From Ptiloglossa arizonensis (lineage: Eukaryota; Arthropoda; Insecta; Hymenoptera; Colletidae): a stretch of DNA of 64,000 bases. The stretch lies in assembly GCF_051014685.1 (NCBI RefSeq), contig NW_027478976.1:246910-310909 (forward strand), read 5' to 3'. A program made the position numbers and the translations under genes. Positions 49,517 to 62,991 of this stretch are shown piece after piece (within the stretch, counting starts at the first letter, position 1; every line of letters begins with the position of its first letter). The notes below the pieces were generated by a model. The model was given only the letters and a program-made list of their open reading frames with translations, was not told the DNA's origin and made no database searches.

Positions 49517-52500
49517 ATTACAACGGTATGAGTAGTTTTCCCCTAGACCGTTCTAGTTATTCGTTTTGAGCATCAGAACTGCGAAAATTTGGAGTTTCTC
49601 AAGCGTTTCCTACCTCAAAACTGCCATATCTCGCGAACGGATTGACCAATCCGCAAAGTTTCTGTTGCATCTGAAAGTAGAAACTCGCCCCATTACAACG
49701 GTATGAGTAGTTTTCCACTAGACCGTTCTAGTTATTCGTTTTGAGCATCAGAACTGCGAAAATTTGGAGTTTCTCAAGCGTTTCTTACCTCAAAACTGCC
49801 ATATCTCGCGAACGGATTGACCAATCCGAAAAGTTTCTGTTGCATCTGAATGTAGAAACTCGCCCCATTACAACGGTATGAGTAGTTTTCCCCTAGGCCG
49901 TTCTTGTTATTCGTTTCGAGCATCAGAACTGCGAAAATTTGGAGTTTCTCAAGCGTTTCTTACCCCAAAACTGCCATATCTCGCGAACGGATTGACCAAT
50001 CCGAAAAGTTTCTGTTGCATCTGAAAGTAGAAACTAGCCCCATTACAACGGTATGAGTAGTTTTCCACTAGACCGTTCTAGTTATTCGTTTTGAGCATCA
50101 GAACTGCGAAAATTTGGAGTTTCTCAAGCGTTTCTTACCTCAAAACTGCCATATCTCGCGAACGGATTGACCAATCCGAAAAGTTTCTGCTGCATCTGAA
50201 AGTAGAAACTAGCCCCATTATAACGGTATGAGTAGTTCTCCCCTAGACCGTTCTAGTTATTCGTTTCGAGTATCAGAACTGCGAAAATTTGGAGTTTCTC
50301 AAGCGTTTCTTACCTCAAAACTGCCATATCTCGCGAACGGATTGACCAATCCGTAAAGTTTCTGTTGCATCTAAAAGTAGAAACTAGCCCCATTACAACG
50401 GTATGAGTAGTTTTCCCCTAGACCGTTCTAGTTATTCGTTTCGAGCATCAGAACTGCGAAAATTTGGAGTTTCTCAAGCGTTTCTTACCTCAAAACTGCC
50501 ATATCTCGCGAACGGATTGACCAATCCGCAAAGTTTCTGTTGCATCTGAAAGTAGAAACTAGCCCCATTACAACTGTATGAGTAGTTTTCCCCTAGGCCG
50601 TTCTAGTTATTCGTTTCGAGCATCAGAACTGCGAAAATTTTGAGTTTCTCAAGCGTTTCTTACCCCAAAACTGCCATATCTCGCGAACGGATTGACCAAT
50701 CCGAAAAGTTTCTACTGCATCTGAAAGTAGAAACTAGCCCCATTATAACGGTATGAGTAGTTTTCCCCTAGACCGTTCTAGTTATACGTTTCGAGTATCA
50801 GAACTGCGAAAATTTGGAGTTTCTCAAGCGTTTCTTACCCCAAAACTGCCATATCTCGCGAACGGATTGACCAATCCGAAAAGTTTCTGTTGCATCTGAA
50901 AGTAGAAACTAGCCCCATTACAACGGTATGAGTAGTTTTCCCCTAGGCCGTTCTAGTTATTCGTTTCGAGCATCAGAACTGCGAAAATTTGGAGTTTCTC
51001 AAGCGTTTCTTACCCCAAAACTGCCATATCTCGCGAACGGATTGACCAATCCGAAAAGTTTCTGTTGCATCTGAAAGTAGAAACTAGCCCCATTACAACG
51101 GTATGAGTAGTTTTCCACTAGACCGTTCTAGTTATTCGTTTTGAGCATCAGAACTGCGAAAATTTGGAGTTTCTCAAGCGTTTCTTACCTCAAAACTGCC
51201 ATATCTCGCGAACGGATTGACCAATCCGAAAAGTTTCTGTTGCATCTGAAAGTAGAAACTAGCCCCATTATAACGGTATGAGTAGTTTTCCCCTAGACCG
51301 TTCTAGTTATTCGTTTCGAGTATCAGAACTGCGAAAATTTGGAGTTTCTCAAGCGTTTCTTACCTCAAAACTGCCATATCTCGCGAACGGATTGACCAAT
51401 CCGTAAAGATTCTGTTGCATCTGAAAGTAGAAACTAGCCCCATTACAACGGTATGAGTAGTTTTCCCCTAGACCGTTCTAGTTATTCGTTTCGAGCATCA
51501 GAACTGCGAAAATTTGGAGTTTCTCAAGCGTTTCTTACCTCAAAACTGCGATATCTCGCGAACGGATTGACCAATCCGCAAAGTTTCTGTTGCATCTGAA
51601 AGTAGAAACTAGCCCCATTACAACTGTATGAGTAGTTTTGCCCTAGGCCGTTCTAGTTATTCGTTTCGAGCATCAGAACTGCGAAAATTTTGAGTTTCTC
51701 AAGCGTTTCTTACCCCAAAACTGCCATATCTAGCGAACGGATTGACCAATCCGAAAAGTTTCTACTGCATCTGAAAGTAGAAACTAGCCCCATTATAACG
51801 GTATGAGTAGTTTTCCCCTAGACCGTTCTAGTTATTCGTTTCGAGTATCAGAACTGCGAAAATTTGGAGTTTCTCAAGCGTTTCTTACCCCAAAACTGCC
51901 ATATCTCGCGAACGGATTGACCAATCCGAAAAGTTTCTGTTGCATCTGAAAGTAGAAACTAGCCCCATTACAACGGTATGAGTAGTTTTCCCCTAGACCG
52001 TTCTAGTTATTCGTTTCGAGCATCAGAACTGCGAAAATTTGGAGTTTCTCAAGCGTTTCTTACCTCAAAACTGCCATATCTCGCGAACGGATTGACCAAT
52101 CCGAAAAGTTTCTGTTGCATCTGAAAGTAGAAACTCGCCCCATTACAACGGTATGAGTAGTTTTCCCCTAGGCCGTTCTAGTTATTCGTTTCGAGCATCA
52201 GAACTGCGAAAATTTGGAGTTTCTCAAGCGTTTCTTACCTCAAAACTGCCATATCTCGCGAACGGATTGACCAATCCGCAAAGTTTCTGTTGCATCTGAA
52301 AGTAGAAACTAGCCCCATTACAACTGTATGAGTAGTTTTCCCCTAGGCCGTTCTAGTTATTCGTTTCGAGCATCAGAACTGCGAAAATTTTGAGTTTCTC
52401 AAGCGTTTCTTACCCCAAAACTGCCATATCTCGCGAACGGATTGACCAATCCGAAAAGTTTCTACTGCATCTGAAAGTAGAAACTAGCCCCATTATAACG

Positions 52501-53016
52501 GTATGAGTAGTTTTCCCCTAGACCGTTCTAGTTATTCGTTTCGAGCATCAGAACTGCGAAAATTTGGAGTTTCTCAAGCGTTTCTTACCTCAAAACTGCC
52601 ATATCTCGCGAACGGATTGACCAATCCGAAAAGATTCTGTTGCATCTGAAAGTAGAAACTAGCCCCATTACAACGGTATGAGTAGTTTTCCCCTAGACCG
52701 TTCTAGTTATTCGTTTCGAGTATCAGAACTGCGAAAATTTGGAGTTTCTCAAGCGTTTCTTACCCCAAAACTGCCATATCTCGCGAACGGATTGACCAAT
52801 CCGAAAAGTTTCTGTTGCATCTGAAAGTAGAAACTAGCCCCATTACAACGGTATGAGTAGTTTTCCCCTAGGCCGTTCTAGTTATTCGTTTCGAGCATCA
52901 GAACTGCGAAAATTTTGAGTTTCTCAAGCGTTTCTTACCCCAAAACTGCCATATCTCGCGAACGGATTGACCAATCCGAAAAGTTTCTATTGCATCTGAA
53001 AGTAGAAACTAGCCCC
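49517..53016. repeat. Higher-order block, 20 monomers, counterpart of 1926-5775
   Basis: Same order of types as 1926-5775 apart from loss of one A-B pair. It shares TAAAAG (50372), TATACG (about 50784), TTTTGCC (about 51638) and TAGCGA (about 51731) with the left copy. A private change is TAGTTCTCC at about 50236. Confidence 0.86.
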
Positions 53017-54591
53017 ATTATAACGGTATGAGTAGTTTTCCCCTAGACCGTTCTAGTTATTCGTTTTGAGCATCAGAACTGCGAAAATTTGGAGTTTCTC
53101 AAGCGTTTCCTACCTCAAAACTGCCATATCTCGCGAACGGATTGACCAATCCGCAAAGTTTCTGTTGCATCTGAAAGTAGAAACTCGCCCCATTACAACG
53201 GTATGAGTAGTTTTCCACTAGACCGTTCTAGTTATTCGTTTTGAGCATCAGAACTGCGAAAATTTGGAGTTTCTCAAGCGTTTCTTACCTCAAAACTGCC
53301 ATATCTCGCGAACGGATTGACCAATCCGAAAAGTTTCTGTTGCATCTGAATGTAGAAACTCGCCCCATTACAACGGTATGAGTAGTTTTCCCCTAGGCCG
53401 TTCTTGTTATTCGTTTCGAGCATCAGAACTGCGAAAATTTGGAGTTTCTCAAGCGTTTCTTACCCCAAAACTGCCATATCTCGCGAACGGATTGACCAAT
53501 CCGAAAAGTTTCTGTTGCATCTGAAAGTAGAAACTAGCCCCATTACAACGGTATGAGTAGTTTTCCACTAGACCGTTCTAGTTATTCGTTTTGAGCATCA
53601 GAACTGCGAAAATTTGGAGTTTCTCAAGCGTTTCTTACCTCAAAACTGCCATATCTCGCGAACGGATTGACCAATCCGAAAAGTTTCTGTTGCATCTGAA
53701 AGTAGAAACTAGCCCCATTATAACGGTATGAGTAGTTTTCCCCTAGACCGTTCTAGTTATTCGTTTCGAGTATCAGAACTGCGAAAATTTGGAGTTTCTC
53801 AAGCGTTTCTTACCTCAAAACTGCCATATCTCGCGAACGGATTGACCAATCCGTAAAGATTCTGTTGCATCTGAAAGTAGAAACTAGCCCCATTACAACG
53901 GTATGAGTAGTTTTCCCCTAGACCGTTCTAGTTATTCGTTTCGAGCATCAGAACTGCGAAAATTTGGAGTTTCTCAAGCGTTTCTTACCTCAAAACTGCG
54001 ATATCTCGCGAACGGATTGACCAATCCGCAAAGTTTCTGTTGCATCTGAAAGTAGAAACTAGCCCCATTACAACTGTATGAGTAGTTTTCCCCTAGGCCG
54101 TTCTAGTTATTCGTTTCGAGCATCAGAACTGCGAAAATTTTGAGTTTCTCAAGCGTTTCTTACCCCAAAACTGCCATATCTCGCGAACGGATTGACCAAT
54201 CCGAAAAGTTTCTACTGCATCTGAAAGTAGAAACTAGCCCCATTATAACGGTATGAGTAGTTTTCCCCTAGACCGTTCTAGTTATTCGTTTCGAGTATCA
54301 GAACTGCGAAAATTTGGAGTTTCTCAAGCGTTTCTTACCCCAAAACTGCCATATCTCGCGAACGGATTGACCAATCCGAAAAGTTTCTGTTGCATCTGAA
54401 AGTAGAAACTAGCCCCATTACAACGGTATGAGTAGTGTTCCCCTAGGCCGTTCTAGTTATTCGTTTCGCGCATCAGAACTGCGAAAATTTTGAGTTTCTC
54501 AAGCGTTTCTTACCCCAAAACTGCCATATCTCGCGAACGGATTGACCAATCCGAAAAGTTTCTATTGCATCTGAAAGTAGAAACTAGCCCC
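53017..54591. repeat. 9-monomer partial 13-mer copy (1,575 bp)
   Basis: Order D E F E' G H I B A, after which the sequence returns to the start of the next 13-mer. It aligns both with 5776-7350 (offset 47,241) and with 54592-56166 (offset 1,575), so it is the extra product of an exchange out of register by nine monomers. Confidence 0.86.
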
Positions 54592-56866
54592 ATTATAACG
54601 GTATGAGTAGTTTTCCCCTAGACCGTTCTAGTTATTCGTTTCGAGTATCAGAACTGCGAAAATTTGGAGTTTCTCAAGCGTTTCTTACCCCAAAACTGCC
54701 ATATCTCGCGAACGGATTGACCAATCCGCAAAGTTTCTGTTGCATCTGAAAGTAGAAACTCGCCCCATTACAACGGTATGAGTAGTTTTCCACTAGACCG
54801 TTCTAGTTATTCGTTTTGAGCATCAGAACTGCGAAAATTTGGAGTTTCTCAAGCGTTTCTTACCTCAAAACTGCCATATCTCGCGAACGGATTGACCAAT
54901 CCGAAAAGTTTCTGTTGCATCTGAATGTAGAAACTCGCCCCATTACAACGGTATGAGTAGTTTTCCCCTAGGCCGTTCTTGTTATTCGTTTCGAGCATCA
55001 GAACTGCGAAAATTTGGAGTTTCTCAAGCGTTTCTTACCCCAAAACTGCCATATCTCGCGAACGGATTGACCAATCCGAAAAGTTTCTGTTGCATCTGAA
55101 AGTAGAAACTAGCCCCATTACAACGGTATGAGTAGTTTTCCACTAGACCGTTCTAGTTATTCGTTTTGAGCATCAGAACTGCGAAAATTTGGAGTTTCTC
55201 AAGCGTTTCTTACCTCAAAACTGCCATATCTCGCGAACGGATTGACCAATCCGAAAAGTTTCTGTTGCATCTGAAAGTAGAAACTAGCCCCATTATAACG
55301 GTATGAGTAGTTTTCCCCTAGACCGTTCTAGTTATTCGTTTCGAGTATCAGAACTGCGAAAATTTGGAGTTTCTCAAGCGTTTCTTACCTCAAAACTGCC
55401 ATATCTCGCGAACGGATTGACCAATCCGTAAAGATTCTGTTGCATCTGAAAGTAGAAACTAGCCCCATTACAACGGTATGAGTAGTTTTCCCCTAGACCG
55501 TTCTAGTTATTCGTTTCGAGCATCAGAACTGCGAAAATTTGGAGTTTCTCAAGCGTTTCTTACCTCAAAACTGCGATATCTCGCGAACGGATTGACCAAT
55601 CCGCAAAGTTTCTGTTGCATCTGAAAGTAGAAACTAGCCCCATTACAACTGTATGAGTAGTTTTCCCCTAGGCCGTTCTAGTTATTCGTTTCGAGCATCA
55701 GAACTGCGAAAATTTTGAGTTTCTCAAGCGTTTCTTACCCCAAAACTGCCATATCTCGCGAACGGATTGACCAATCCGAAAAGTTTCTACTGCATCTGAA
55801 AGTAGAAACTAGCCCCATTATAACGGTATGAGTAGTTTTCCCCTAGACCGTTCTAGTTATTCGTTTCGAGTATCAGAACTGCGAAAATTTGGAGTTTCTC
55901 AAGCGTTTCTTACCCCAAAACTGCCATATCTCGCGAACGGATTGACCAATCCGAAAAGTTTCTGTTGCATCTGAAAGTAGAAACTAGCCCCATTACAACG
56001 GTATGAGTAGTGTTCCCCTAGGCCGTTCTAGTTATTCGTTTCGCGCATCAGAACTGCGAAAATTTTGAGTTTCTCAAGCGTTTCTTACCCCAAAACTGCC
56101 ATATCTCGCGAACGGATTGACCAATCCGAAAAGTTTCTATTGCATCTGAAAGTAGAAACTAGCCCCATTATAACGGTATGAGTAGTTTTCCCCTAGACCG
56201 TTCTAGTTATTCGTTTCGAGTATCAGAACTGCGAAAATTTGGAGTTTCTCAAGCGTTTCTTACCCCAAAACTGCCATATCTCGCGAACGGATTGACCAAT
56301 CCGAAAAGTTTCTGTTGCATCTGAAAGTAGAAACTAGCCCCATTACAACGGTATGAGTAGTTTTCCCCTAGACCGTTCTAGTTATTCGTTTCGAGCATCA
56401 GAACTGCGAAAATTTGGAGTTTCTCAAGCGTTTCTTACCTCAAAACTGCCATATCTCGCGAACGGATTGACCAATCCGAAAAGTTTCTGTTGCATCTGAA
56501 AGTAGAAACTCGCCCCATTACAACGGTATGAGTAGTTTTCCCCTAGGCCGTTCTAGTTATTCGTTTCGAGCATCAGAACTGCGAAAATTTGGAGTTTCTC
56601 AAGCGTTTCTTACCTCAAAACTGCCATATCTCGCGAACGGATTGACCAATCCGCAAAGTTTCTGTTGCATCTGAAAGTAGAAACTAGCCCCATTACAACT
56701 GTATGAGTAGTTTTCCCCTAGGCCGTTCTAGTTATTCGTTTCGAGCATCAGAACTGCGAAAATTTGGAGTTTCTCAAGCGTTTCTTACCCCAAAACTGCC
56801 ATATCTCGCGAACGGATTGACCAATCCGAAAAGTTTCTATTGCATCTGAAAGTAGAAACTAGCCCC
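54592..56866. repeat. 13-monomer higher-order repeat, copy 2 (2,275 bp), with hybrid first monomer
   Basis: The first monomer is B at its 5' side (T5, A31, C51, T55, C99) and D at its 3' side (C138, C170). It is followed by E F E' G H I B A B J K I'. The B-to-D switch lies between monomer positions 100 and 137, absolute 54691-54728. The A member carries the TAGTGTTCC and TCGCGC tags. Confidence 0.87.
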
Positions 56867-57916
56867 ATTATAACGGTATGAGTAGTTTTCCCCTAGACCG
56901 TTCTAGTTATTCGTTTTGAGCATCAGAACTGCGAAAATTTGGAGTTTCTCAAGCGTTTCCTACCTCAAAACTGCCATATCTCGCGAACGGATTGACCAAT
57001 CCGCAAAGTTTCTGTTGCATCTGAAAGTAGAAACTCGCCCCATTACAACGGTATGAGTAGTTTTCCACTAGACCGTTCTAGTTATTCGTTTTGAGCATCA
57101 GAACTGCGAAAATTTGGAGTTTCTCAAGCGTTTCTTACCTCAAAACTGCCATATCTCGCGAACGGATTGACCAATCCGCAAAGTTTCTGTTGCATCTGAA
57201 AGTAGAAACTAGCCCCATTACAACTGTATGAGTAGTTTTCCCCTAGGCCGTTCTAGTTATTCGTTTCGAGCATCAGAACTGCGAAAATTTTGAGTTTCTC
57301 AAGCGTTTCTTACCCCAAAACTGCCATATCTCGCGAACGGATTGACCAATCCGAAAAGTTTCTACTGCATCTGGAAGTAGAAACTAGCCCCATTATAACG
57401 GTATGAGTAGTTTTCCCCTAGACCGTTCTAGTTATTCGTTTCGAGTATCAGAACTGCGAAAATTTGGAGTTTCTCAAGCGTTTCTTACCCCAAAACTGCC
57501 ATATCTCGCGAACGGATTGACCAATCCGAAAAGTTTCTGTTGCATCTGAAAGTAGAAACTAGCCCCATTACAACGGTATGAGTAGTGTTCCCCTAGGCCG
57601 TTCTAGTTATTCGTTTCGAGCATCAGAACTGCGAAAATTTTGAGTTTCTCAAGCGTTTCTTACCCCAAAACTGCCATATCTCGCGAACGGATTGACCAAT
57701 CCGAAAAGTTTCTATTGCATCTGAAAGTAGAAACTAGCCCCATTATAACGGTATGAGTAGTTTTCCCCTAGACCGTTCTAGTTATTCGTTTCGAGTATCA
57801 GAACTGCGAAAATTTGGAGTTTCTCAAGCGTTTCTTACCCCAAAACTGCCATATCTCGCGAACGGATTGACCAATCCGAAAAGTTTCTGTTGCATCTGAA
57901 AGTAGAAACTAGCCCC
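56867..57916. repeat. 6-monomer deleted derivative, second copy (1,050 bp)
   Basis: Order D E I B A B, with the E/H hybrid (C138) and the TGGAAG mark in the I member (about 57373). It matches 8051-9100 nearly base for base at an offset of 48,816 bp, so this deletion derivative existed before the long-range duplication. Confidence 0.86.
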
Positions 57917-60191
57917 ATTACAACGGTATGAGTAGTTTTCCCCTAGACCGTTCTAGTTATTCGTTTTGAGCATCAGAACTGCGAAAATTTGGAGTTTCTC
58001 AAGCGTTTCCTACCTCAAAACTGCCATATCTCGCGAACGGATTGACCAATCCGCAAAGTTTCTGTTGCATCTGAAAGTAGAAACTCGCCCCATTACAACG
58101 GTATGAGTAGTTTTCCACTAGACCGTTCTAGTTATTCGTTTTGAGCATCAGAACTGCGAAAATTTGGAGTTTCTCAAGCGTTTCTTACCTCAAAACTGCC
58201 ATATCTCGCGAACGGATTGACCAATCCGAAAAGTTTCTGTTGCATCTGAATGTAGAAACTCGCCCCATTACAACGGTATGAGTAGTTTTCCCCTAGGCCG
58301 TTCTTGTTATTCGTTTCGAGCATCAGAACTGCGAAAATTTGGAGTTTCTCAAGCGTTTCTTACCCCAAAACTGCCATATCTCGCGAACGGATTGACCAAT
58401 CCGAAAAGTTTCTGTTGCATCTGAAAGTAGAAACTAGCCCCATTACAACGGTATGAGTAGTTTTCCACTAGACCGTTCTAGTTATTCGTTTTGAGCATCA
58501 GAACTGCGAAAATTTGGAGTTTCTCAAGCGTTTCTTACCTCAAAACTGCCATATCTCGCGAACGGATTGACCAATCCGAAAAGTTTCTGTTGCATCTGAA
58601 AGTAGAAACTAGCCCCATTATAACGGTATGAGTAGTTTTCCCCTAGACCGTTCTAGTTATTCGTTTCGAGTATCAGAACTGCGAAAATTTGGAGTTTCTC
58701 AAGCGTTTCTTACCTCAAAACTGCCATATCTCGCGAACGGATTGACCAATCCGTAAAGATTCTGTTGCATCTGAAAGTAGAAACTAGCCCCATTACAACG
58801 GTATGAGTAGTTTTCCCCTAGACCGTTCTAGTTATTCGTTTCGAGCATCAGAACTGCGAAAATTTGGAGTTTCTCAAGCGTTTCTTACCTCAAAACTGCG
58901 ATATCTCGCGAACGGATTGACCAATCCGCAAAGTTTCTGTTGCATCTGAAAGTAGAAACTAGCCCCATTACAACTGTATGAGTAGTTTTCCCCTAGGCCG
59001 TTCTAGTTATTCGTTTCGAGCATCAGAACTGCGAAAATTTTGAGTTTCTCAAGCGTTTCTTACCCCAAAACTGCCATATCTCGCGAACGGATTGACCAAT
59101 CCGAAAAGTTTCTACTGCATCTGAAAGTAGAAACTAGCCCCATTATAACGGTATGAGTAGTTTTCCCCTAGACCGTTCTAGTTATTCGTTTCGAGTATCA
59201 GAACTGCGAAAATTTGGAGTTTCTCAAGCGTTTCTTACCCCAAAACTGCCATATCTCGCGAACGGATTGACCAATCCGAAAAGTTTCTGTTGCATCTGAA
59301 AGTAGAAACTAGCCCCATTACAACGGTATGAGTAGTGTTCCCCTAGGCCGTTCTAGTTATTCGTTTCGCGCATCAGAACTGCGAAAATTTTGAGTTTCTC
59401 AAGCGTTTCTTACCCCAAAACTGCCATATCTCGCGAACGGATTGACCAATCCGAAAAGTTTCTATTGCATCTGAAAGTAGAAACTAGCCCCATTATAACG
59501 GTATGAGTAGTTTTCCCCTAGACCGTTCTAGTTATTCGTTTCGAGTATCAGAACTGCGAAAATTTGGAGTTTCTCAAGCGTTTCTTACCCCAAAACTGCC
59601 ATATCTCGCGAACGGATTGACCAATCCGAAAAGTTTCTGTTGCATCTGAAAGTAGAAACTAGCCCCATTACAACGGTATGAGTAGTTTTCCCCTAGACCG
59701 TTCTAGTTATTCGTTTCGAGCATCAGAACTGCGAAAATTTGGAGTTTCTCAAGCGTTTCTTACCTCAAAACTGCCATATCTCGCGAACGGATTGACCAAT
59801 CCGAAAAGTTTCTGTTGCATCTGAAAGTAGAAACTCGCCCCATTACAACGGTATGAGTAGTTTTCCCCTAGGCCGTTCTAGTTATTCGTTTCGAGCATCA
59901 GAACTGCGAAAATTTGGAGTTTCTCAAGCGTTTCTTACCTCAAAACTGCCATATCTCGCGAACGGATTGACCAATCCGCAAAGTTTCTGTTGCATCTGAA
60001 AGTAGAAACTAGCCCCATTACAACTGTATGAGTAGTTTTCCCCTAGGCCGTTCTAGTTATTCGTTTCGAGCATCAGAACTGCGAAAATTTGGAGTTTCTC
60101 AAGCGTTTCTTACCCCAAAACTGCCATATCTCGCGAACGGATTGACCAATCCGAAAAGTTTCTATTGCATCTGAAAGTAGAAACTAGCCCC
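57917..60191. repeat. 13-monomer higher-order repeat, copy 3 (2,275 bp)
   Basis: Complete order D E F E' G H I B A B J K I' with no indel. This is the cleanest copy of the unit in the right-hand domain, with C5 in the D monomer, T39 in F, A143 in G, G109 in H and the TAGTGTTCC/TCGCGC tags in A. Confidence 0.88.
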
Positions 60192-60891
60192 ATTATAACG
60201 GTATGAGTAGTTTTCCCCTAGACCGTTCTAGTTATTCGTTTTGAGCATCAGAACTGCGAAAATTTGGAGTTTCTCAAGCGTTTCTTACCCCAAAACTGCC
60301 ATATCTCGCGAACGGATTGACCAATCCGAAAAGTTTCTACTGCATCTGGAAGTAGAAACTAGCCCCATTATAACGGTATGAGTAGTTTTCCCCTAGACCG
60401 TTCTAGTTATTCGTTTCGAGTATCAGAACTGCGAAAATTTGGAGTTTCTCAAGCGTTTCTTACCCCAAAACTGCCATATCTCGCGAACGGATTGACCAAT
60501 CCGAAAAGTTTCTGTTGCATCTGAAAGTAGAAACTAGCCCCATTACAACGGTATGAGTAGTGTTCCCCTAGGCCGTTCTAGTTATTCGTTTCGAGCATCA
60601 GAACTGCGAAAATTTTGAGTTTCTCAAGCGTTTCTTACCCCAAAACTGCCATATCTCGCGAACGGATTGACCAATCCGAAAAGTTTCTATTGCATCTGAA
60701 AGTAGAAACTAGCCCCATTATAACGGTATGAGTAGTTTTCCCCTAGACCGTTCTAGTTATTCGTTTCGAGTATCAGAACTGCGAAAATTTGGAGTTTCTC
60801 AAGCGTTTCTTACCCCAAAACTGCCATATCTCGCGAACGGATTGACCAATCCGAAAAGTTTCTGTTGCATCTGAAAGTAGAAACTAGCCCC
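60192..60891. repeat. 4-monomer insertion led by a D/I hybrid (700 bp)
   Basis: The first monomer carries D marks at the 5' side (T5, A31, T51, G75) and I marks at the 3' side (T94, C99, A148 C149, and the TGGAAG mark); the switch lies between positions 76 and 93 (60267-60284). It is followed by B, A with TAGTGTTCC, and B, exactly as after the I monomer at 57217, which is 2,975 bp (17 monomers) upstream. Confidence 0.84.
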
Positions 60892-62991
60892 ATTACAACG
60901 GTATGAGTAGTTTTCCCCTAGACCGTTCTAGTTATTCGTTTTGAGCATCAGAACTGCGAAAATTTGGAGTTTCTCAAGCGTTTCCTACCTCAAAACTGCC
61001 ATATCTCGCGAACGGATTGACCAATCCGCAAAGTTTCTGTTGCATCTGAAAGTAGAAACTCGCCCCATTACAACGGTATGAGTAGTTTTCCACTAGACCG
61101 TTCTAGTTATTCGTTTTGAGCATCAGAACTGCGAAAATTTGGAGTTTCTCAAGCGTTTCTTACCTCAAAACTGCCATATCTCGCGAACGGATTGACCAAT
61201 CCGAAAAGTTTCTGTTGCATCTGAAAGTAGAAACTAGCCCCATTACAACGGTATGAGTAGTTTTCCACTAGACCGTTCTAGTTATTCGTTTTGAGCATCA
61301 GAACTGCGAAAATTTGGAGTTTCTCAAGCGTTTCTTACCTCAAAACTGCCATATCTCGCGAACGGATTGACCAATCCGAAAAGTTTCTGTTGCATCTGAA
61401 AGTAGAAACTAGCCCCATTATAACGGTATGAGTAGTTTTCCCCTAGACCGTTCTAGTTATTCGTTTCGAGTATCAGAACTGCGAAAATTTGGAGTTTCTC
61501 AAGCGTTTCTTACCTCAAAACTGCCATATCTCGCGAACGGATTGACCAATCCGTAAAGATTCTGTTGCATCTGAAAGTAGAAACTAGCCCCATTACAACG
61601 GTATGAGTAGTTTTCCCCTAGACCGTTCTAGTTATTCGTTTCGAGCATCAGAACTGCGAAAATTTGGAGTTTCTCAAGCGTTTCTTACCTCAAAACTGCG
61701 ATATCTCGCGAACGGATTGACCAATCCGCAAAGTTTCTGTTGCATCTGAAAGTAGAAACTAGCCCCATTACAACTGTATGAGTAGTTTTCCCCTAGGCCG
61801 TTCTAGTTATTCGTTTCGAGCATCAGAACTGCGAAAATTTTGAGTTTCTCAAGCGTTTCTTACCCCAAAACTGCCATATCTCGCGAACGGATTGACCAAT
61901 CCGAAAAGTTTCTACTGCATCTGAAAGTAGAAACTAGCCCCATTATAACGGTATGAGTAGTTTTCCCCTAGACCGTTCTAGTTATTCGTTTCGAGTATCA
62001 GAACTGCGAAAATTTGGAGTTTCTCAAGCGTTTCTTACCCCAAAACTGCCATATCTCGCGAACGGATTGACCAATCCGAAAAGTTTCTGTTGCATCTGAA
62101 AGTAGAAACTAGCCCCATTACAACGGTATGAGTAGTGTTCCCCTAGGCCGTTCTAGTTATTCGTTTCGCGCATCAGAACTGCGAAAATTTTGAGTTTCTC
62201 AAGCGTTTCTTACCCCAAAACTGCCATATCTCGCGAACGGATTGACCAATCCGAAAAGTTTCTATTGCATCTGAAAGTAGAAACTAGCCCCATTATAACG
62301 GTATGAGTAGTTTTCCCCTAGACCGTTCTAGTTATTCGTTTCGAGTATCAGAACTGCGAAAATTTGGAGTTTCTCAAGCGTTTCTTACCCCAAAACTGCC
62401 ATATCTCGCGAACGGATTGACCAATCCGAAAAGTTTCTGTTGCATCTGAAAGTAGAAACTAGCCCCATTACAACGGTATGAGTAGTTTTCCCCTAGACCG
62501 TTCTAGTTATTCGTTTCGAGCATCAGAACTGCGAAAATTTGGAGTTTCTCAAGCGTTTCTTACCTCAAAACTGCCATATCTCGCGAACGGATTGACCAAT
62601 CCGAAAAGTTTCTGTTGCATCTGAAAGTAGAAACTCGCCCCATTACAACGGTATGAGTAGTTTTCCCCTAGGCCGTTCTAGTTATTCGTTTCGAGCATCA
62701 GAACTGCGAAAATTTGGAGTTTCTCAAGCGTTTCTTACCTCAAAACTGCCATATCTCGCGAACGGATTGACCAATCCGCAAAGTTTCTGTTGCATCTGAA
62801 AGTAGAAACTAGCCCCATTACAACTGTATGAGTAGTTTTCCCCTAGGCCGTTCTAGTTATTCGTTTCGAGCATCAGAACTGCGAAAATTTGGAGTTTCTC
62901 AAGCGTTTCTTACCCCAAAACTGCCATATCTCGCGAACGGATTGACCAATCCGAAAAGTTTCTATTGCATCTGAAAGTAGAAACTAGCCCC
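60892..62991. repeat. 12-monomer version of the 13-mer (2,100 bp)
   Basis: Order D, E' (in place of E-F), E' G H I B A B J K I'. The monomer at 61067 has A26 and T51 but lacks T160 and C170, so the E-F pair has been collapsed into an E'-like monomer. J is present, unlike in 9101-11200. Confidence 0.84.
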
